DNA of 64,000 nt from Verrucomicrobiota bacterium (GTDB taxonomy: Bacteria > Verrucomicrobiota > Verrucomicrobiia > Verrucomicrobiales > Verrucomicrobiaceae). Shown in pieces: positions 36,501 through 44,430 of the stretch; positions within the stretch are counted from its first letter, which is position 1, and each line of letters starts with the position of its first letter. The notes beneath the pieces are model-generated. The model was not told where the DNA came from, did no database searches, and saw only the letters and a program-made list of their open reading frames with translations. The stretch is taken from assembly GCA_025360015.1 (NCBI GenBank), contig JANYCZ010000068.1:248001-312000 (forward strand). Reading direction: 5' to 3'. A program made the position numbers and the translations under genes.

Positions 36501-37132
36501 CGATGGATAGGCAGGGAGCCGAAGGTGCGGGATTTGTCGGCCTGAAGGTCGGCGAGGATGGCCTGGACGAGATTTGGCACGTCGGGGCGCTGGAGTTTGC
36601 TGAGCACGCTGCGGCGCTGATCGGGTGAAAGCGGCACCTGGTCACGAATCAGGGAGGAGAGAGCCTCCTGGGAGAGGGATTCAAGGCCGCGGTCTTTGTT
36701 CAGCGCATCATGGAGAAAAACCTCGCGGCTGATTTTGGCGGGATCGAGCTGCGTGGGGAGGTCGGGCTTTTGGTCACGCACCTCCCGCTGGTGGTCGTGA
36801 CGAATGCCGAGACGCTCAATGAGGTACTTCAGCGTGGCCTGGGGATCACGCTCGTAGTCCAGAAGGGCCTCACGATTGAGAATGATGCGCCGGGCTTCGT
36901 TTTCGTTGGGGACACGTTCACGCCACTGATTGAGTATTTGATCAAGCTTCGCGTTGTCGCGGACGTTTTGATAGTGGAGGGAGTGGAAGAAATAGTACTC
37001 CTCCGAGCCAGGAACGAGCTCGCCGAGGGCCTTTTCACGGTCTGCGGCGAGGGCAAAGCGCTCGATGAAGCCGATTTCATTGTCGGCATGAGCCGCGAGA
37101 GGGAGAAGGAGGGCAAGGACGAGCGATTTCAT
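30581..37132 (-). CDS. Giant exported protein of unknown function (2183 residues)
   Basis: I do not recognise this as a named family. The signal peptide is clear (MKSLVLALLLPLAAHA). Residues about 17-450 are helical and TPR-like, with many Leu/Arg repeats. About 460-1050 alternates beta-sandwich-like segments (FTPRDDIQFDVTVKNTPKLI, LILVLDEKNQPVNDAVAWFE, TLTVPERLASLTVTFSAKVE), recalling MG/MG2 domains of alpha-2-macroglobulins, but I find no CxEQ thioester. A Gly-rich and then a Pro/Ala-rich linker (near 1030 and 1390) separate a helical part. Near the C-terminus LETRDATTDKPLPKAYIKV looks like a carboxypeptidase-regulatory-like Ig module. A periplasmic or surface A2M-like scaffold is my best guess. 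It probably heads an operon with the MBL gene. Confidence 0.85.
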   Translation of the reverse strand: MKSLVLALLLPLAAHADNEIGFIERFALAADREKALGELVPGSEEYYFFHSLHYQNVRDNAKLDQILNQWRERVPNENEARRIILNREALLDYERDPQATLKYLIERLGIRHDHQREVRDQKPDLPTQLDPAKISREVFLHDALNKDRGLESLSQEALSSLIRDQVPLSPDQRRSVLSKLQRPDVPNLVQAILADLQADKSRTFGSLPIHRALLPEQLDALLQTYPQWLGQQAFVNTRLRKLAPNADVNLEYDDAERAAWLDRVWAFAKKLPSSQNTLKARILYLRLDHDRKQGMYDRSRFMEYIKLPRQQGYINYSYIKDVRPGDISDLSADLSEALLLSPPISTDEPLVREYFLHLLASEVKPDADPNDVLSQWTSYIAEEWLTPVLAEALITNGIGSPEHWASLLTPAAFQKLKERVDIEFPATNAPQFTPRDDIQFDVTVKNTPKLIVKIFELNTLNFFQTQQRQLNTDLNLDGLVANSEQTHAFEGGPFTRKRQTFKFPELKGKRGAWIIEFIGGGRSSRALIRTGQLHVLQQTGPSGDLILVLDEKNQPVNDAVAWFEGRKLLRNEKLGRIVVPFTSQPGTKNLIIGDAAGTFATLTSIAHHAEDYRLDAQFHIEREQLLSRREATLAVRTALMMGEAHLAPELLSEPKLTITSTTLDGISTTREIQDLKLRAGSDLTQTLTVPERLASLTVTFSAKVEALSTGGTKKDLTASHTWTINGIDKTEAVNDGHLSTFDGQRVFELLGKNGEPIADQQVLFTFKHREFNRSQIVPLRTDAQGRVNLGNLASIESVAAKIPNGRQTLWPLEDADNTLSTTIHAKEGETIRIPAHPAVSLPASLLAQTSGTFTADLAALLKTENGFLTISGLTPGDYSLQIPGQPLITLKVTQGETFGGWVLGKHRQLELKGNSPLHITSIENDKDFITVKLANSSPFARVHFAASRFDPGNGIFGGLGGFTRFGAASGAPARNPNLYSAGREIGDEYRYILERRYAKLFPGNMLTRPGLLLNPWEISSTDLDELAQAGGQNATMTRGGATGTSNTAGMMPAKKMKAQAGPQGGTNLDFLAASAPVIYNLVPDKDGVVRIERKALGDRQHVQIYAEDLQNASWRTLTLPEAPTKFADQRLARNLDPATPFTQKKEITVLETGKALTLADILTSELETYDTLGGIHSLFTTLSSDGHLTEFAWLLHWPKLKDDEKHAKYGEFACHELNFFLSRKDKAFFDAVVKPYLANKKDKTFMDEYLLGLDLTPHLEPWAYARLNIVERILLAQRIKNEAPNTARHVRELFEMIPPNPEEADHLFETALRGRTMESGDRTAGGVLEAAKNQAAAAPPPSPMSPAPAAYADAPDPRGGFSKGMGMAGGENNSPASTLRRSMTAAELQQLPGQKDAKPQEMTALGLQRQDAFQKSGTDRWAFSGANTSAGAMTVSGGYLYFGTGDATDARKEVRVFFRALGPTKEWAENNYYKLRITEQSADLVTVNAFWRDYAAWIASGSKGGFVSSNVAEASSNFTEMMLALAVLDLPFDAPKHGTKADNGRFTFTAGGPCILYHKEIKPAAVENNTQGQLLVSQSFFRQSDRYRMEGNEKFEKYVTSEFLTGATYGANIVVTNPTSSPVKAVVLLQIPQGALPVLGSKATNSRQIRLEPYTTQTFEYHFYFPLVPAKPGLKFAHFPVNVATSTSAAGAKPFGFNVVPKLTEVDKASWDYVSQYGSDAEVFTFLEQTNLQTVNLDRVAWRCRQSVDFYRKLIAFMHTHHLNDEAIATYALLHNDAATLREWLKEKFDNECGPYSASKLLTLDPIERRSYEHLEYFPLVNQRAHRVGSEWRIANPAVLEQYTHLLSILAHKPQLDAIDNLSVASFLFLQDRVEEALARFKSIDATKLPTKIQHDYFQCYAAFYEGDLAAARGLAAKYADHPVPRWKLLFAGVATQLEEIEGTAAKTEKGDKPDREKQQAELAASEPGFEFKVENKTIALTWKNLGEVTLNYYLMDPEFSFSSNPFVSQDAGRFSIIKPNKTATQALPKNQTTLDLALPAEFTKANVLVEVLGAGQRKTQAYHANTLKLTVAENYGRLETRDATTDKPLPKAYIKVYARLNNGTVRFFKDGYTDLRGRFDYASLNGPENGMPQPTPYEAAPANGLDYQMLKPAELHNVEKLALLILSETHGATVKEVNPPGR

Positions 37133-37303
37133 GGCCGGAGGCGGGGTTGGAGTGGATGATGCGGCGAGCATCACGGCTGAGGCGAGCTTTTATTGTAAAG
37201 ACTCTGTCAATCAGCTGGCAGGGGAGGGGAGACCGGCCAAAAAACCGTTTGAAACCCAGGGGGGGGGGACTACTATCTCCGCCCTTTACTTTCCCAGATC
37301 CCC

Positions 37304-37537
37304 ATGGCCGACGCTGCAAACAAATACGCCCAAAACGCTTCCGGAGCTTACTATGTCGATGACCAGTGCATTGACTGCGACCTCTGCCGCGAGACGGCTC
37401 CTGCAAACTTCAAGCGTGACGACGATGGCGGTCATTCTTTCCTCTACAAGCAGCCTGAAACGGATGAGGAGCGTGCACTCTGCGAAGAAGCGCTGACCGG
37501 CTGCCCAGTGGAAGCGATCGGTCGCGACGGCGAGTAA
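37304..37537 (+). CDS. Small single-cluster ferredoxin
   Basis: A 77-residue electron carrier. The motif CIDCDLC (Cys22, Cys25, Cys28) plus Cys67 in GCPVEAIG gives the four ligands of one 4Fe-4S cluster. A fifth cysteine (Cys60) could form a disulfide or support a different cluster. The C-terminal ALTGCPVEAIG is typical of Fer4_13/15-type ferredoxins. There is no redox partner gene next to it. It diverges from the giant exported protein across a 171-base gap in which I see no clear promoter. Confidence 0.9.
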   Translation: MADAANKYAQNASGAYYVDDQCIDCDLCRETAPANFKRDDDGGHSFLYKQPETDEERALCEEALTGCPVEAIGRDGE

Positions 37538-37578
37538 GGCTGTCAGCCTCTGGCTTCGAACCGTCCGCCGGGTGCCTT

Positions 37579-38607
37579 TTAGGGCACCTGAAGCCAGCGT
37601 TGGGCCACCACCTTGTCCAGGTTGACGCACTGGTTTGACTGTGCGTTTGGCGGAAAGGATAGCAGCATGGTGTAGCCCTTGAAACCCGAAGGCCCGGTGG
37701 AGGCGAGATCCGTCTCAATCCAGCGGGCCAGTTTGGTGCCACGTTCACAGTAGGCATAGACGGAGCTTTCACCGCTCTCGGACATCAACTTGACGCAGAG
37801 GTGCTTTTTAGCGTCGGAGAACTCAAAATTGTAGTACTCAAACAAACGCACGTAGGCCCGCATGAGCACCGGTTTGGTGGGACGCTTGGTGCGGAACTCC
37901 TGAAAAGACATCTCGCCATACCCGGTCAGACTTTCCCAGTCGATCAGGAATTTGCCCTGAGGGCCGCGCAGCATGGCGATTTCCAGCGAGCCAGTGGGCC
38001 GGCTGCTTTTGTAGCTGAAATAAAGAATTTCAGTGCCGTCGATCTGATAACGCGCCTTGCTGGCCAAACCACCAGGCACAGGGTCTGAGGCACCCTGCGT
38101 CTCATAGTAATCCTTCATCAGAGGGGCGACACGCTCAGAATGGGCCACTAGCGGCACACGTTCCTGCCATGCTGCAGTTTTCCAGTATTGATCCAGCAGT
38201 TCGATGGCCTGAACGACTTCATCACTGGAATCCAGCATCGGCAGTTCCTTGATGCTGGATTCCGCAGGGTAGAGGGAAGCCTGCGAACTGGAGGGGGGGA
38301 GCGCGGACGGCGGGGCGGCGGCAGTGGACGGGGAGGTTTTGAGAATGTCCTCACCACCGGCAAGGATCTTGGGCAGCACCGACGGGGCGGTGGCTTCGGC
38401 CTGCGCCGCATCGAAAGAAATCCCCAGCTTTTCCAGATCTTGAACCTTTTTTTCGGCAGTTTGAGCCTGCTCAATCAGGCTGTTGCGGTTGGTGGTGCGG
38501 AAGAAATAAAACTTCCATCCCACATAAAGGGTCAAAGACAGGACGACGCACAGCGTAATGGACACACCCATGAAGGCGCGGTGAGAACCGATGGAGCCAG
38601 AAGTCAT
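37579..38607 (-). CDS. Single-pass membrane protein of unknown function
   Basis: A 342-residue protein I cannot assign. A transmembrane helix at about 11-31 (AFMGVSITLCVVLSLTLYVGW) is followed by a short coiled-coil-like stretch (NSLIEQAQTAEKKVQDLEKL), a Pro/Ser/Ala linker (about 75-115), and a folded domain (about 125-342) with several aromatic strands (LIDWESLTGYG, FEYYNFEF, GYTMLLSFPP). The layout suggests a short cytoplasmic start and an exported domain. It converges with the ferredoxin, with 41 bases between. Confidence 0.7.
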   Translation of the reverse strand: MTSGSIGSHRAFMGVSITLCVVLSLTLYVGWKFYFFRTTNRNSLIEQAQTAEKKVQDLEKLGISFDAAQAEATAPSVLPKILAGGEDILKTSPSTAAAPPSALPPSSSQASLYPAESSIKELPMLDSSDEVVQAIELLDQYWKTAAWQERVPLVAHSERVAPLMKDYYETQGASDPVPGGLASKARYQIDGTEILYFSYKSSRPTGSLEIAMLRGPQGKFLIDWESLTGYGEMSFQEFRTKRPTKPVLMRAYVRLFEYYNFEFSDAKKHLCVKLMSESGESSVYAYCERGTKLARWIETDLASTGPSGFKGYTMLLSFPPNAQSNQCVNLDKVVAQRWLQVP

Positions 38608-38714
38608 TGATTGAAGAACAATTCAGATGGAGCAGCGTCTATCATGGCGGGGAAATCTCTCATGCTCAAGCACTTGGTTGCTGCATCTCAGTCCCCGCCT
38701 AACAGTTTCAGCCC

Positions 38715-39686
38715 ATGAATTACCCCGAAAAAGCCCGCCGCGTCATCCAGCTCGAAATCGACGAGCTGCAGCGGTTGCATGCGCGCATCAACGAATCTTT
38801 CGCCCGGGCCATTGAACTGCTGCTCAAGGGAGTTCGCCAGCGGGGCAAGCTGATTGTCTGTGGTGTGGGTAAAAGCGGCAACATCGGCCGCAAGCTCGCC
38901 GCCACGCTCAACAGCACCGGGGCCACCACCGTCCTACTCAATGTCGGAGATGCCCTGCATGGCGACCTTGGCGTCATCGATCCGGGCGATCTGGCGATCA
39001 TGCTCAGCTACAGCGGTGAAACGTCCGAACTGCTGGACCTGCTGCCGCATTTAAAGCGTTTTGACATTCCGGTCATCGCCATCACCGGCGGCATGCAGTC
39101 CACGCTGGCAAAGAATGCGGATGTGGTGCTCGACGTCCACGTCACGCAGGAGGCCTGCCCGCTGAACCTGGCCCCCACCTCCAGCACGACGACGATGCTG
39201 GTCCTGTGTGACGCGCTGGCCATGGTTTTGCTTGAGGCCCGTGGTTTTCAGTCCGAAGACTTTGCCAGGCTGCACCCTGGCGGCTCGCTTGGCCGCGCCC
39301 TTCTCACGCGTGTGAGCGATGTCATGCGCAGCGGGGAGCAGCTCGCGGTCATCCAGCCGGACACCCCCGTGCGCGAAGCGCTCCAGGCCATGACACGCGC
39401 ACGCAGTGGTGCCGCCATTGTGGCACAAACGGATGGCACGCTTGCTGGTGTTTTCACGCATGGCGACTTCGTCCGCGCTTTCCAGAAGAACAATGCCATC
39501 GCCGAAAAGCCCGTGTGTGATTTCATGACACCGCGTCCGGTAAGCATCCAGGCCAGCAAACTCGCCGCCGAAGTCCTCGCCACGCTCGAGAAAAACCGCG
39601 TGGATGACATCGTCGTGGTCGATGATTCGGGCAAACCCGTGGGCATGGTGGATACGCAGGACCTCACCCGGCTGCGGATCGTGTGA
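38715..39686 (+). CDS. kdsD: Arabinose-5-phosphate isomerase
   Basis: A 323-residue KpsF/GutQ-family enzyme that converts ribulose-5-P to arabinose-5-P, the first step toward KDO for LPS. The SIS domain covers about 40-175 (VCGVGKSGNIGRKLAATLNS, GDLGVIDPGD, LSYSGETSELLDLLPHLK, and the LAPTSSTTTML active-site stretch). RLHPGGSLGR links to two CBS domains (about 205-320). Full length and intact motifs. Together with lpxA, lptD and the LptF/G permease in this window it supports an LPS-bearing outer membrane. Confidence 0.95.
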   Translation: MNYPEKARRVIQLEIDELQRLHARINESFARAIELLLKGVRQRGKLIVCGVGKSGNIGRKLAATLNSTGATTVLLNVGDALHGDLGVIDPGDLAIMLSYSGETSELLDLLPHLKRFDIPVIAITGGMQSTLAKNADVVLDVHVTQEACPLNLAPTSSTTTMLVLCDALAMVLLEARGFQSEDFARLHPGGSLGRALLTRVSDVMRSGEQLAVIQPDTPVREALQAMTRARSGAAIVAQTDGTLAGVFTHGDFVRAFQKNNAIAEKPVCDFMTPRPVSIQASKLAAEVLATLEKNRVDDIVVVDDSGKPVGMVDTQDLTRLRIV

Positions 39687-39693
39687 GGCAAGC

Positions 39694-40638
39694 TCAGAAG
39701 TCAGTCACTTCACGGTAATGCCGCACGCGGTGGCCGCGCTTGCGCATCAGCTCGATCAGGCCGGTGTCCGAGGTGAGATGCCCGGTGCCCACCAGCACCA
39801 TCACCTTTTCGCCGCGGTTGAGCATCTGCTCCAGCCGGTCGATCCAGGCCAGATTGCGGCTGGTGAGAAAAAGATTCATCAGGTCGGGATATTTTTCCGC
39901 CTCGCGAAACAGCATCTCCTTCAAATCATCCAGCTGGCCGTATTTCCAGGCCTTGATCATCTTTTCGAACTCCAGTTCTACTGTGCTGATTTCTGCCAAT
40001 GTCTGCTCCAGCAGCTCATTCTGCTGCTTCTCACTTAGAGAGGCAAACAGCTGGATTTGGAACTCTACCGTCTCCAGCCCTTCGGCGGGCTTGCTATCCT
40101 TCTTTGCCCGCTCCTCAAAGTAAGAGTCCACGCCCTGGTCGGATTTTGCCCCGAGGGCCGCATATTCGGTCGAGGTGATCATGAGCGCCAGGAACCACGG
40201 ACGCAGGCGGCTCAATGGAGCGGGATTGAGGCGGTGTTTCGCCGCCCATTTTTTCACCGCCTCCCAGGTTTCCTTGCTCACATTCGCTTCCAGCGACGCA
40301 CCTGCCGGATACAGACCCAGTTGCGACATCCGGCTCGTCAGTTCCGAGCTTGTGGCCGCTCCCGGCGGCAGTTCCAGCACCAGCTTGTTTGAGTACATGT
40401 ACGCCGCCTCATAAGCCGGGGCCAGCGGGTAGTCCTTCTCACGCAGAATATGGATCGTTCCGCACAGGAACAGGCGGCCGCCGTTTGGCCCGTCCACCAC
40501 CCACACGCTGCCATCACCGCCCCCATCCGCGACAAACGCCGCCGCATCCGGCTTCGTGGCCGCCTTCACCGCTTCGCGCTTGCACGCCACCACGCAGACG
40601 CACAGCGCGAGGGCAAGGAGGAAGCGGGGGATCGGCAT
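39694..40638 (-). CDS. TraB/GumN-family lipoprotein
   Basis: A 314-residue protein with a lipoprotein signal (MPIPRFLLALALCVCVVAC, lipidated Cys19). The family blocks are present: FLCGTIHILREKDYPL (GTxH), a central PAEGLETVEFQ (GxET), and the C-terminal VLVGTGHLTSDTGLIELMRKRGHRV (GxxH). TraB/GumN proteins are proposed metal-dependent proteases (Tiki-like); the bacterial substrates are not known. Expected location is the periplasmic face of a membrane. It converges with kdsD (7 bases between stops). Confidence 0.88.
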   Translation of the reverse strand: MPIPRFLLALALCVCVVACKREAVKAATKPDAAAFVADGGGDGSVWVVDGPNGGRLFLCGTIHILREKDYPLAPAYEAAYMYSNKLVLELPPGAATSSELTSRMSQLGLYPAGASLEANVSKETWEAVKKWAAKHRLNPAPLSRLRPWFLALMITSTEYAALGAKSDQGVDSYFEERAKKDSKPAEGLETVEFQIQLFASLSEKQQNELLEQTLAEISTVELEFEKMIKAWKYGQLDDLKEMLFREAEKYPDLMNLFLTSRNLAWIDRLEQMLNRGEKVMVLVGTGHLTSDTGLIELMRKRGHRVRHYREVTDF

Positions 40639-40728
40639 CGGAACGATTCAAACACGCGGCAGGAGCGGGATGCAACCGGGATGTGCGACCATCGCGCCTG
40701 CCATCTCGCATCGTTCAAATTTCCCACC

Positions 40729-42189
40729 TCAACCCACCACCGCCTTCACCACACTCCCATGCACATCCGTCAGGCGAAACTGGCGGCCCTGGAAACGGAA
40801 GGTGAAACGCTCATGGTCGATGCCCATCAGGTGCATCAGCGTGGCCTGGAAGTCGTGCACATGTACGCCGTCTTTAGCGACGCTGAAGCCAAACTCATCG
40901 CTCTCGCCGTAGGTCATGCCGGGCTTTATGCCGCCCCCGGCCATCCAGACCGTGAAGACATAGGGGTGATGGTCGCGGCCCCACTGCTTGGTATCCTCGA
41001 TCTTGCCTTGCAGGAACGGCGTGCGGCCAAACTCCCCGCCCCAGATGACGAGGGTGTCCTCCAGCAGGCCGCGCTGCTTGAGGTCCTTCACCAGTGCGGC
41101 GCTGGGCGCGTCGGTGTCGGTGCATTGAATCTTGAGCTGCGTGTTCAGATTGCGGTGCTGGTCCCAGCCGGCGTGCATGAGCTGCACAAAGCGCACGCCG
41201 CGTTCGGCGAGGCGTCGCGCCATGAGGCAGTTGTAGGCATAGCTGCCCTGCCGCATCACGTCCGGGCCGTACATGTCGAGGATGTGCTGCGGCTCGTCGG
41301 AGAAGTCCGTCAGCTCTGGCACGCTCGTCTGCATCTTGTAGGCCATTTCGTATTGGGCGATGCGCGTCGCGATCTCGGGATCGCCGAAATCCTTCAGCTT
41401 CATCTCGTTGAAGCCTGCGATGCCATCGAGAATCGTGCGCTTCACCTCACGGCTCATGCCGTCGGCGTTGCTCAGGTACAAAACGGGATCGCCGCTGCCG
41501 CGAAATTTCACGCCCTGGTACTTCGACGGCAGGAAGCCGCTGCCCCAGTAGAAATCATAGAAAATCTGGCCGCAGCTTGCCTCCTTGTCGCGCGAGGTCA
41601 TCACCACAAAGGCCGGCATGTCCTCCGCATCGCTGCCGAGGCCGTAGCTCAGCCACGAGCCAATCGCCGGTCTTCCTGCCTGCTCGCTGCCGGTCATGAA
41701 AAACGTGACCGCAGGCGCATGATTCACCTGCGTCGTATGCAGAGACTTGATGAAGCACAGCTCGTCTGCCATCGCTGCCGTGTGTGGCAGGAAGTCGCTC
41801 ACCGTCGCGCCGCTGTGGCCGTGGCGCGAAAAATTTGAGATCTCACCCAGAACCGGACGCGCCGTCTGGCCGCCTGTCATTGTGCTGAAGCGCTTGCCGG
41901 CCACGATGCTGTCCGGGATCTGCGTGCCGTGCATCTTCTTGAGCATCGGCTTGTGATCGTACAGGTCCACATGCGAGGGCGCGCCGTTTTGCAGCAGGTA
42001 GATGACCCGCTTCGCCTTCGGCGCAAAATGCGGCAGCGCCGGGGCCGTGGCATCCGGCTGCTGCATGGCAAATCCTTCCCGTGTCAGCAGCCCGCCCAGC
42101 GCCGCACCACCGATCCCCAGCGCCGATTTCCCAAGCAGGGAGCGACGGGTCAGGTGGAGGCGGTTGGCATCGAGGGGATTCATGAACAC
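40729..42189 (-). CDS. DUF1501 protein with Tat-type signal
   Basis: A 486-residue secreted protein of the DUF1501 group, an alkaline-phosphatase/sulfatase-fold family very abundant in Planctomycetes and Verrucomicrobia. The start TRRSLLGKSALGIGGAALGG is a twin-arginine signal. Conserved stretches include VIYLLQNGAPSHVDLYDHKP, SRHGHSGATVSDFLPH, MHAGWDQHRNL, VIWGGEFGRTPF and GRDHHPYVFTVWMAGGG, which hold the presumed metal ligands (Asp/His). DUF1501 genes usually follow a PSD1/DUF1553 cytochrome-like gene; none is next to this one. The biochemical role is unknown. ATG 42183 is an alternative start. Confidence 0.9.
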   Translation of the reverse strand: MFMNPLDANRLHLTRRSLLGKSALGIGGAALGGLLTREGFAMQQPDATAPALPHFAPKAKRVIYLLQNGAPSHVDLYDHKPMLKKMHGTQIPDSIVAGKRFSTMTGGQTARPVLGEISNFSRHGHSGATVSDFLPHTAAMADELCFIKSLHTTQVNHAPAVTFFMTGSEQAGRPAIGSWLSYGLGSDAEDMPAFVVMTSRDKEASCGQIFYDFYWGSGFLPSKYQGVKFRGSGDPVLYLSNADGMSREVKRTILDGIAGFNEMKLKDFGDPEIATRIAQYEMAYKMQTSVPELTDFSDEPQHILDMYGPDVMRQGSYAYNCLMARRLAERGVRFVQLMHAGWDQHRNLNTQLKIQCTDTDAPSAALVKDLKQRGLLEDTLVIWGGEFGRTPFLQGKIEDTKQWGRDHHPYVFTVWMAGGGIKPGMTYGESDEFGFSVAKDGVHVHDFQATLMHLMGIDHERFTFRFQGRQFRLTDVHGSVVKAVVG

Positions 42190-42242
42190 TTATCTCTACG
42201 AGTGACAAAGCCGCGCCTTTCCTTCATCATGCATGCACAACC

Positions 42243-43082
42243 ATGAAAGCTCTGCTTGCTCTTCTCCTCTGCACCCTGCCGCTCGGTGCCGCTGATCCCA
42301 TCGAGATCAAACTCTGGCCGGACGGTGCTCCCGGCCAAATGCTGCCGCACTCCAAGGGCACCGAGGACTTCATCCGCACCAAGTCGGGCAAAAGCACCGT
42401 CACCGACATCCACGATCCGACGATCACCGTGTATCGTCCGGAAAGACCGAACGGCACCAGCGTCATCGTCGCCCCTGGTGGCGGCTACGTCTTCCTCTCC
42501 GCCGTTCACGAAGGCACGGAGGTGTGCGAATGGCTCAACACCCTCGGCGTCACTGGTATCCTGCTCAAATATCGTACCCCGACTCGTGATGAAGCCGCAC
42601 CGCATGAAAAGCCGGTGGCTGATGCGGCCCGGGCCATCGCGCTCGTGCGGGAGCAGGCCAAAGAATGGAGCCTGGACCCGAACCGCATCGGCCTGCTCGG
42701 TTTCAGCGCGGGTGGGAACCTGCTGGCCCACATCGCCTGTGATCGCGCCACCAAGACCGCCCTGCCGAACTTTGGCATCATGACCTACGGCGGCGGTTTC
42801 GTGGACTCTAAAGACCCTGCGAAGCTCAAGGAGGGTTTCACCGTACCGAAGGACGCGCCGCCAATGTTTCTCGCCTGTGCCCACGACGACGGCCAGAACC
42901 CGCTTGCCGCTGCAGTGCTCTATCTGGAGTACAGGAAGCACAAAATCCCCTGTGAGATTCACCTCTTCACGAAAGGCGGCCATGGCTTCGGCATGCGCGA
43001 CAACAAGCAGCCCATCAACGCCTGGCCACAGCGCTGTGCGGAGTGGATGGGGGCCATGGGATGGCTGCTCAAATCACCTTGA
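42243..43082 (+). CDS. Secreted alpha/beta hydrolase (acetyl xylan esterase-like)
   Basis: A 279-residue protein with a signal peptide (MKALLALLLCTLPLGA). The oxyanion region is VIVAPGGGYVFLSAVHEG, the nucleophile Ser lies in LLGFSAGGNLLAH, and the catalytic His is in TKGGHGFGMRD. The opening IEIKLWPDGAPG is typical of secreted BD-FAE/acetyl-xylan-esterase-like proteins of Bacteroidetes and Verrucomicrobia that strip acyl groups from plant or algal polysaccharides. The M20 amidohydrolase starts 39 bases downstream on the same strand. Confidence 0.85.
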   Translation: MKALLALLLCTLPLGAADPIEIKLWPDGAPGQMLPHSKGTEDFIRTKSGKSTVTDIHDPTITVYRPERPNGTSVIVAPGGGYVFLSAVHEGTEVCEWLNTLGVTGILLKYRTPTRDEAAPHEKPVADAARAIALVREQAKEWSLDPNRIGLLGFSAGGNLLAHIACDRATKTALPNFGIMTYGGGFVDSKDPAKLKEGFTVPKDAPPMFLACAHDDGQNPLAAAVLYLEYRKHKIPCEIHLFTKGGHGFGMRDNKQPINAWPQRCAEWMGAMGWLLKSP

Positions 43083-43121
43083 GTCTTGCAAGACGGCGGG
43101 ATTGTCGGCTTAGTGGATGGC

Positions 43122-44420
43122 ATGAAACCGTTTTTGCTCTCTTTGCTGGTCGGGTCATCTCTTGCTGCCGCCGATGTCGCTTCGGTGGTGAAACAGGAAC
43201 TACCGTCTCTCGTCACGCTTTATAAAGAGCTGCATGCGAATCCGGAGCTGTCCTTGCATGAGGTCGAAACGGCGGCACGCATTGCCAAAGAGCTGCGTGA
43301 GGCGGGGCTGGAGGTCACGGAAAATGTCGGCGGTCATGGTGTCGTTGGAACCTTGAAAAATGGCGAGGGGCCAGTGATTCTGGTGCGGACGGATCTCGAT
43401 GCGCTGCCGGTGAAGGAGCAGACGGGATTGCCTTATGCGAGCACCAAGGTGGTGAAGGACGACGCGGGCCGCGAGCTGAACGTGATGCATGCTTGTGGCC
43501 ACGACATGCACATGGCCAGCTTTATCGGCACGGCGCGGGCTTTGGTGAAACTGCGCGATCAGTGGCAGGGCACCGTGGTGATGATCGGGCAGCCAGCGGA
43601 GGAGCGGGTGCTGGGGGCGCGGTTCATGCTGCGCGCTGGACTGTTCTCGAAATTCCCCAAACCGGACAAGGCCGTGGCACTGCATTGCTCGTCCGACATG
43701 GCGCATGGCCAGGTGGGCATCGTCGAAGGGTTTGCGCTGGCGAATGTGGACTCCATGGAGATCGTGGTGAAGGGCGTGGGCGGTCATGGCTCCATGCCGC
43801 ACCTGTGCAAAGACCCTATTGTGCTTTCTTCGCAAATCGTGCTGGCCTTGCAGACCATCGTCAGCCGCGAAATCAGGGCGGGTGATCCAGCGGTCATCAC
43901 CGTGGGCAGCATCCATGGCGGTACGAAGAGCAACATTATCTCTGAGGAAGTGCGCCTACAGCTCACGCTGCGCAGCTACAAGAAGGAAACGCGGCAGCAC
44001 CTCATCGAATCCATCAAACGCATCGTCAAAGCCCAGGCGGAGTCCGCAGGCATGCCTGCGGACAAGATGCCTGAGGTGCTCGTGTCAGATGACAGCGCCA
44101 CGGCGCTCTACAACCAGCCCGAGCTTTGCCAGGAGGTGCGCAAGTTCATCGGGGCCGCGATTGGCGCAGACAACGTCCTTACCCGTGAGCCCGTCATGGG
44201 AGCGGAGGATTTCTCCGAATACGGCATGACGAAGGACAAGGTGCCGCTGTGCATGTTCTGGCTCGGCACGCAGTCTCCCGCAGTCGTGGCTGCTGCCAAA
44301 GCGAAGGGCACCACGCTACCGTCTTTGCATTCGCCTTATTTCAAACCTGTTCCAGAACCCACCATCGAGACGGGAGTGACGGCGATGACTTCAGTAGTCA
44401 TGGGCCTGCTCAAAAAGTGA
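43122..44420 (+). CDS. Exported M20D-type amidohydrolase
   Basis: A 432-residue metallo-amidohydrolase with a signal peptide (MKPFLLSLLVGSSLAAA). M20D metal ligands are visible: HACGHDMH (Cys and His), QPAEERVLGA (Glu pair), VALHCSSDM (His) and LPSLHSPYF (last His). Dimerisation-domain sequence VGGHGSMPHLCKDPI is also present. Relatives hydrolyse N-acyl amino acids (hippurate, IAA-amino acids). The signal peptide implies action in the periplasm or outside. Start ATG 43122 coincides with the signal peptide; the frame is open upstream to 43086. It may be cotranscribed with the esterase upstream. Confidence 0.9.
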   Translation: MKPFLLSLLVGSSLAAADVASVVKQELPSLVTLYKELHANPELSLHEVETAARIAKELREAGLEVTENVGGHGVVGTLKNGEGPVILVRTDLDALPVKEQTGLPYASTKVVKDDAGRELNVMHACGHDMHMASFIGTARALVKLRDQWQGTVVMIGQPAEERVLGARFMLRAGLFSKFPKPDKAVALHCSSDMAHGQVGIVEGFALANVDSMEIVVKGVGGHGSMPHLCKDPIVLSSQIVLALQTIVSREIRAGDPAVITVGSIHGGTKSNIISEEVRLQLTLRSYKKETRQHLIESIKRIVKAQAESAGMPADKMPEVLVSDDSATALYNQPELCQEVRKFIGAAIGADNVLTREPVMGAEDFSEYGMTKDKVPLCMFWLGTQSPAVVAAAKAKGTTLPSLHSPYFKPVPEPTIETGVTAMTSVVMGLLKK

Positions 44421-44430
44421 GGCGGGCCGC

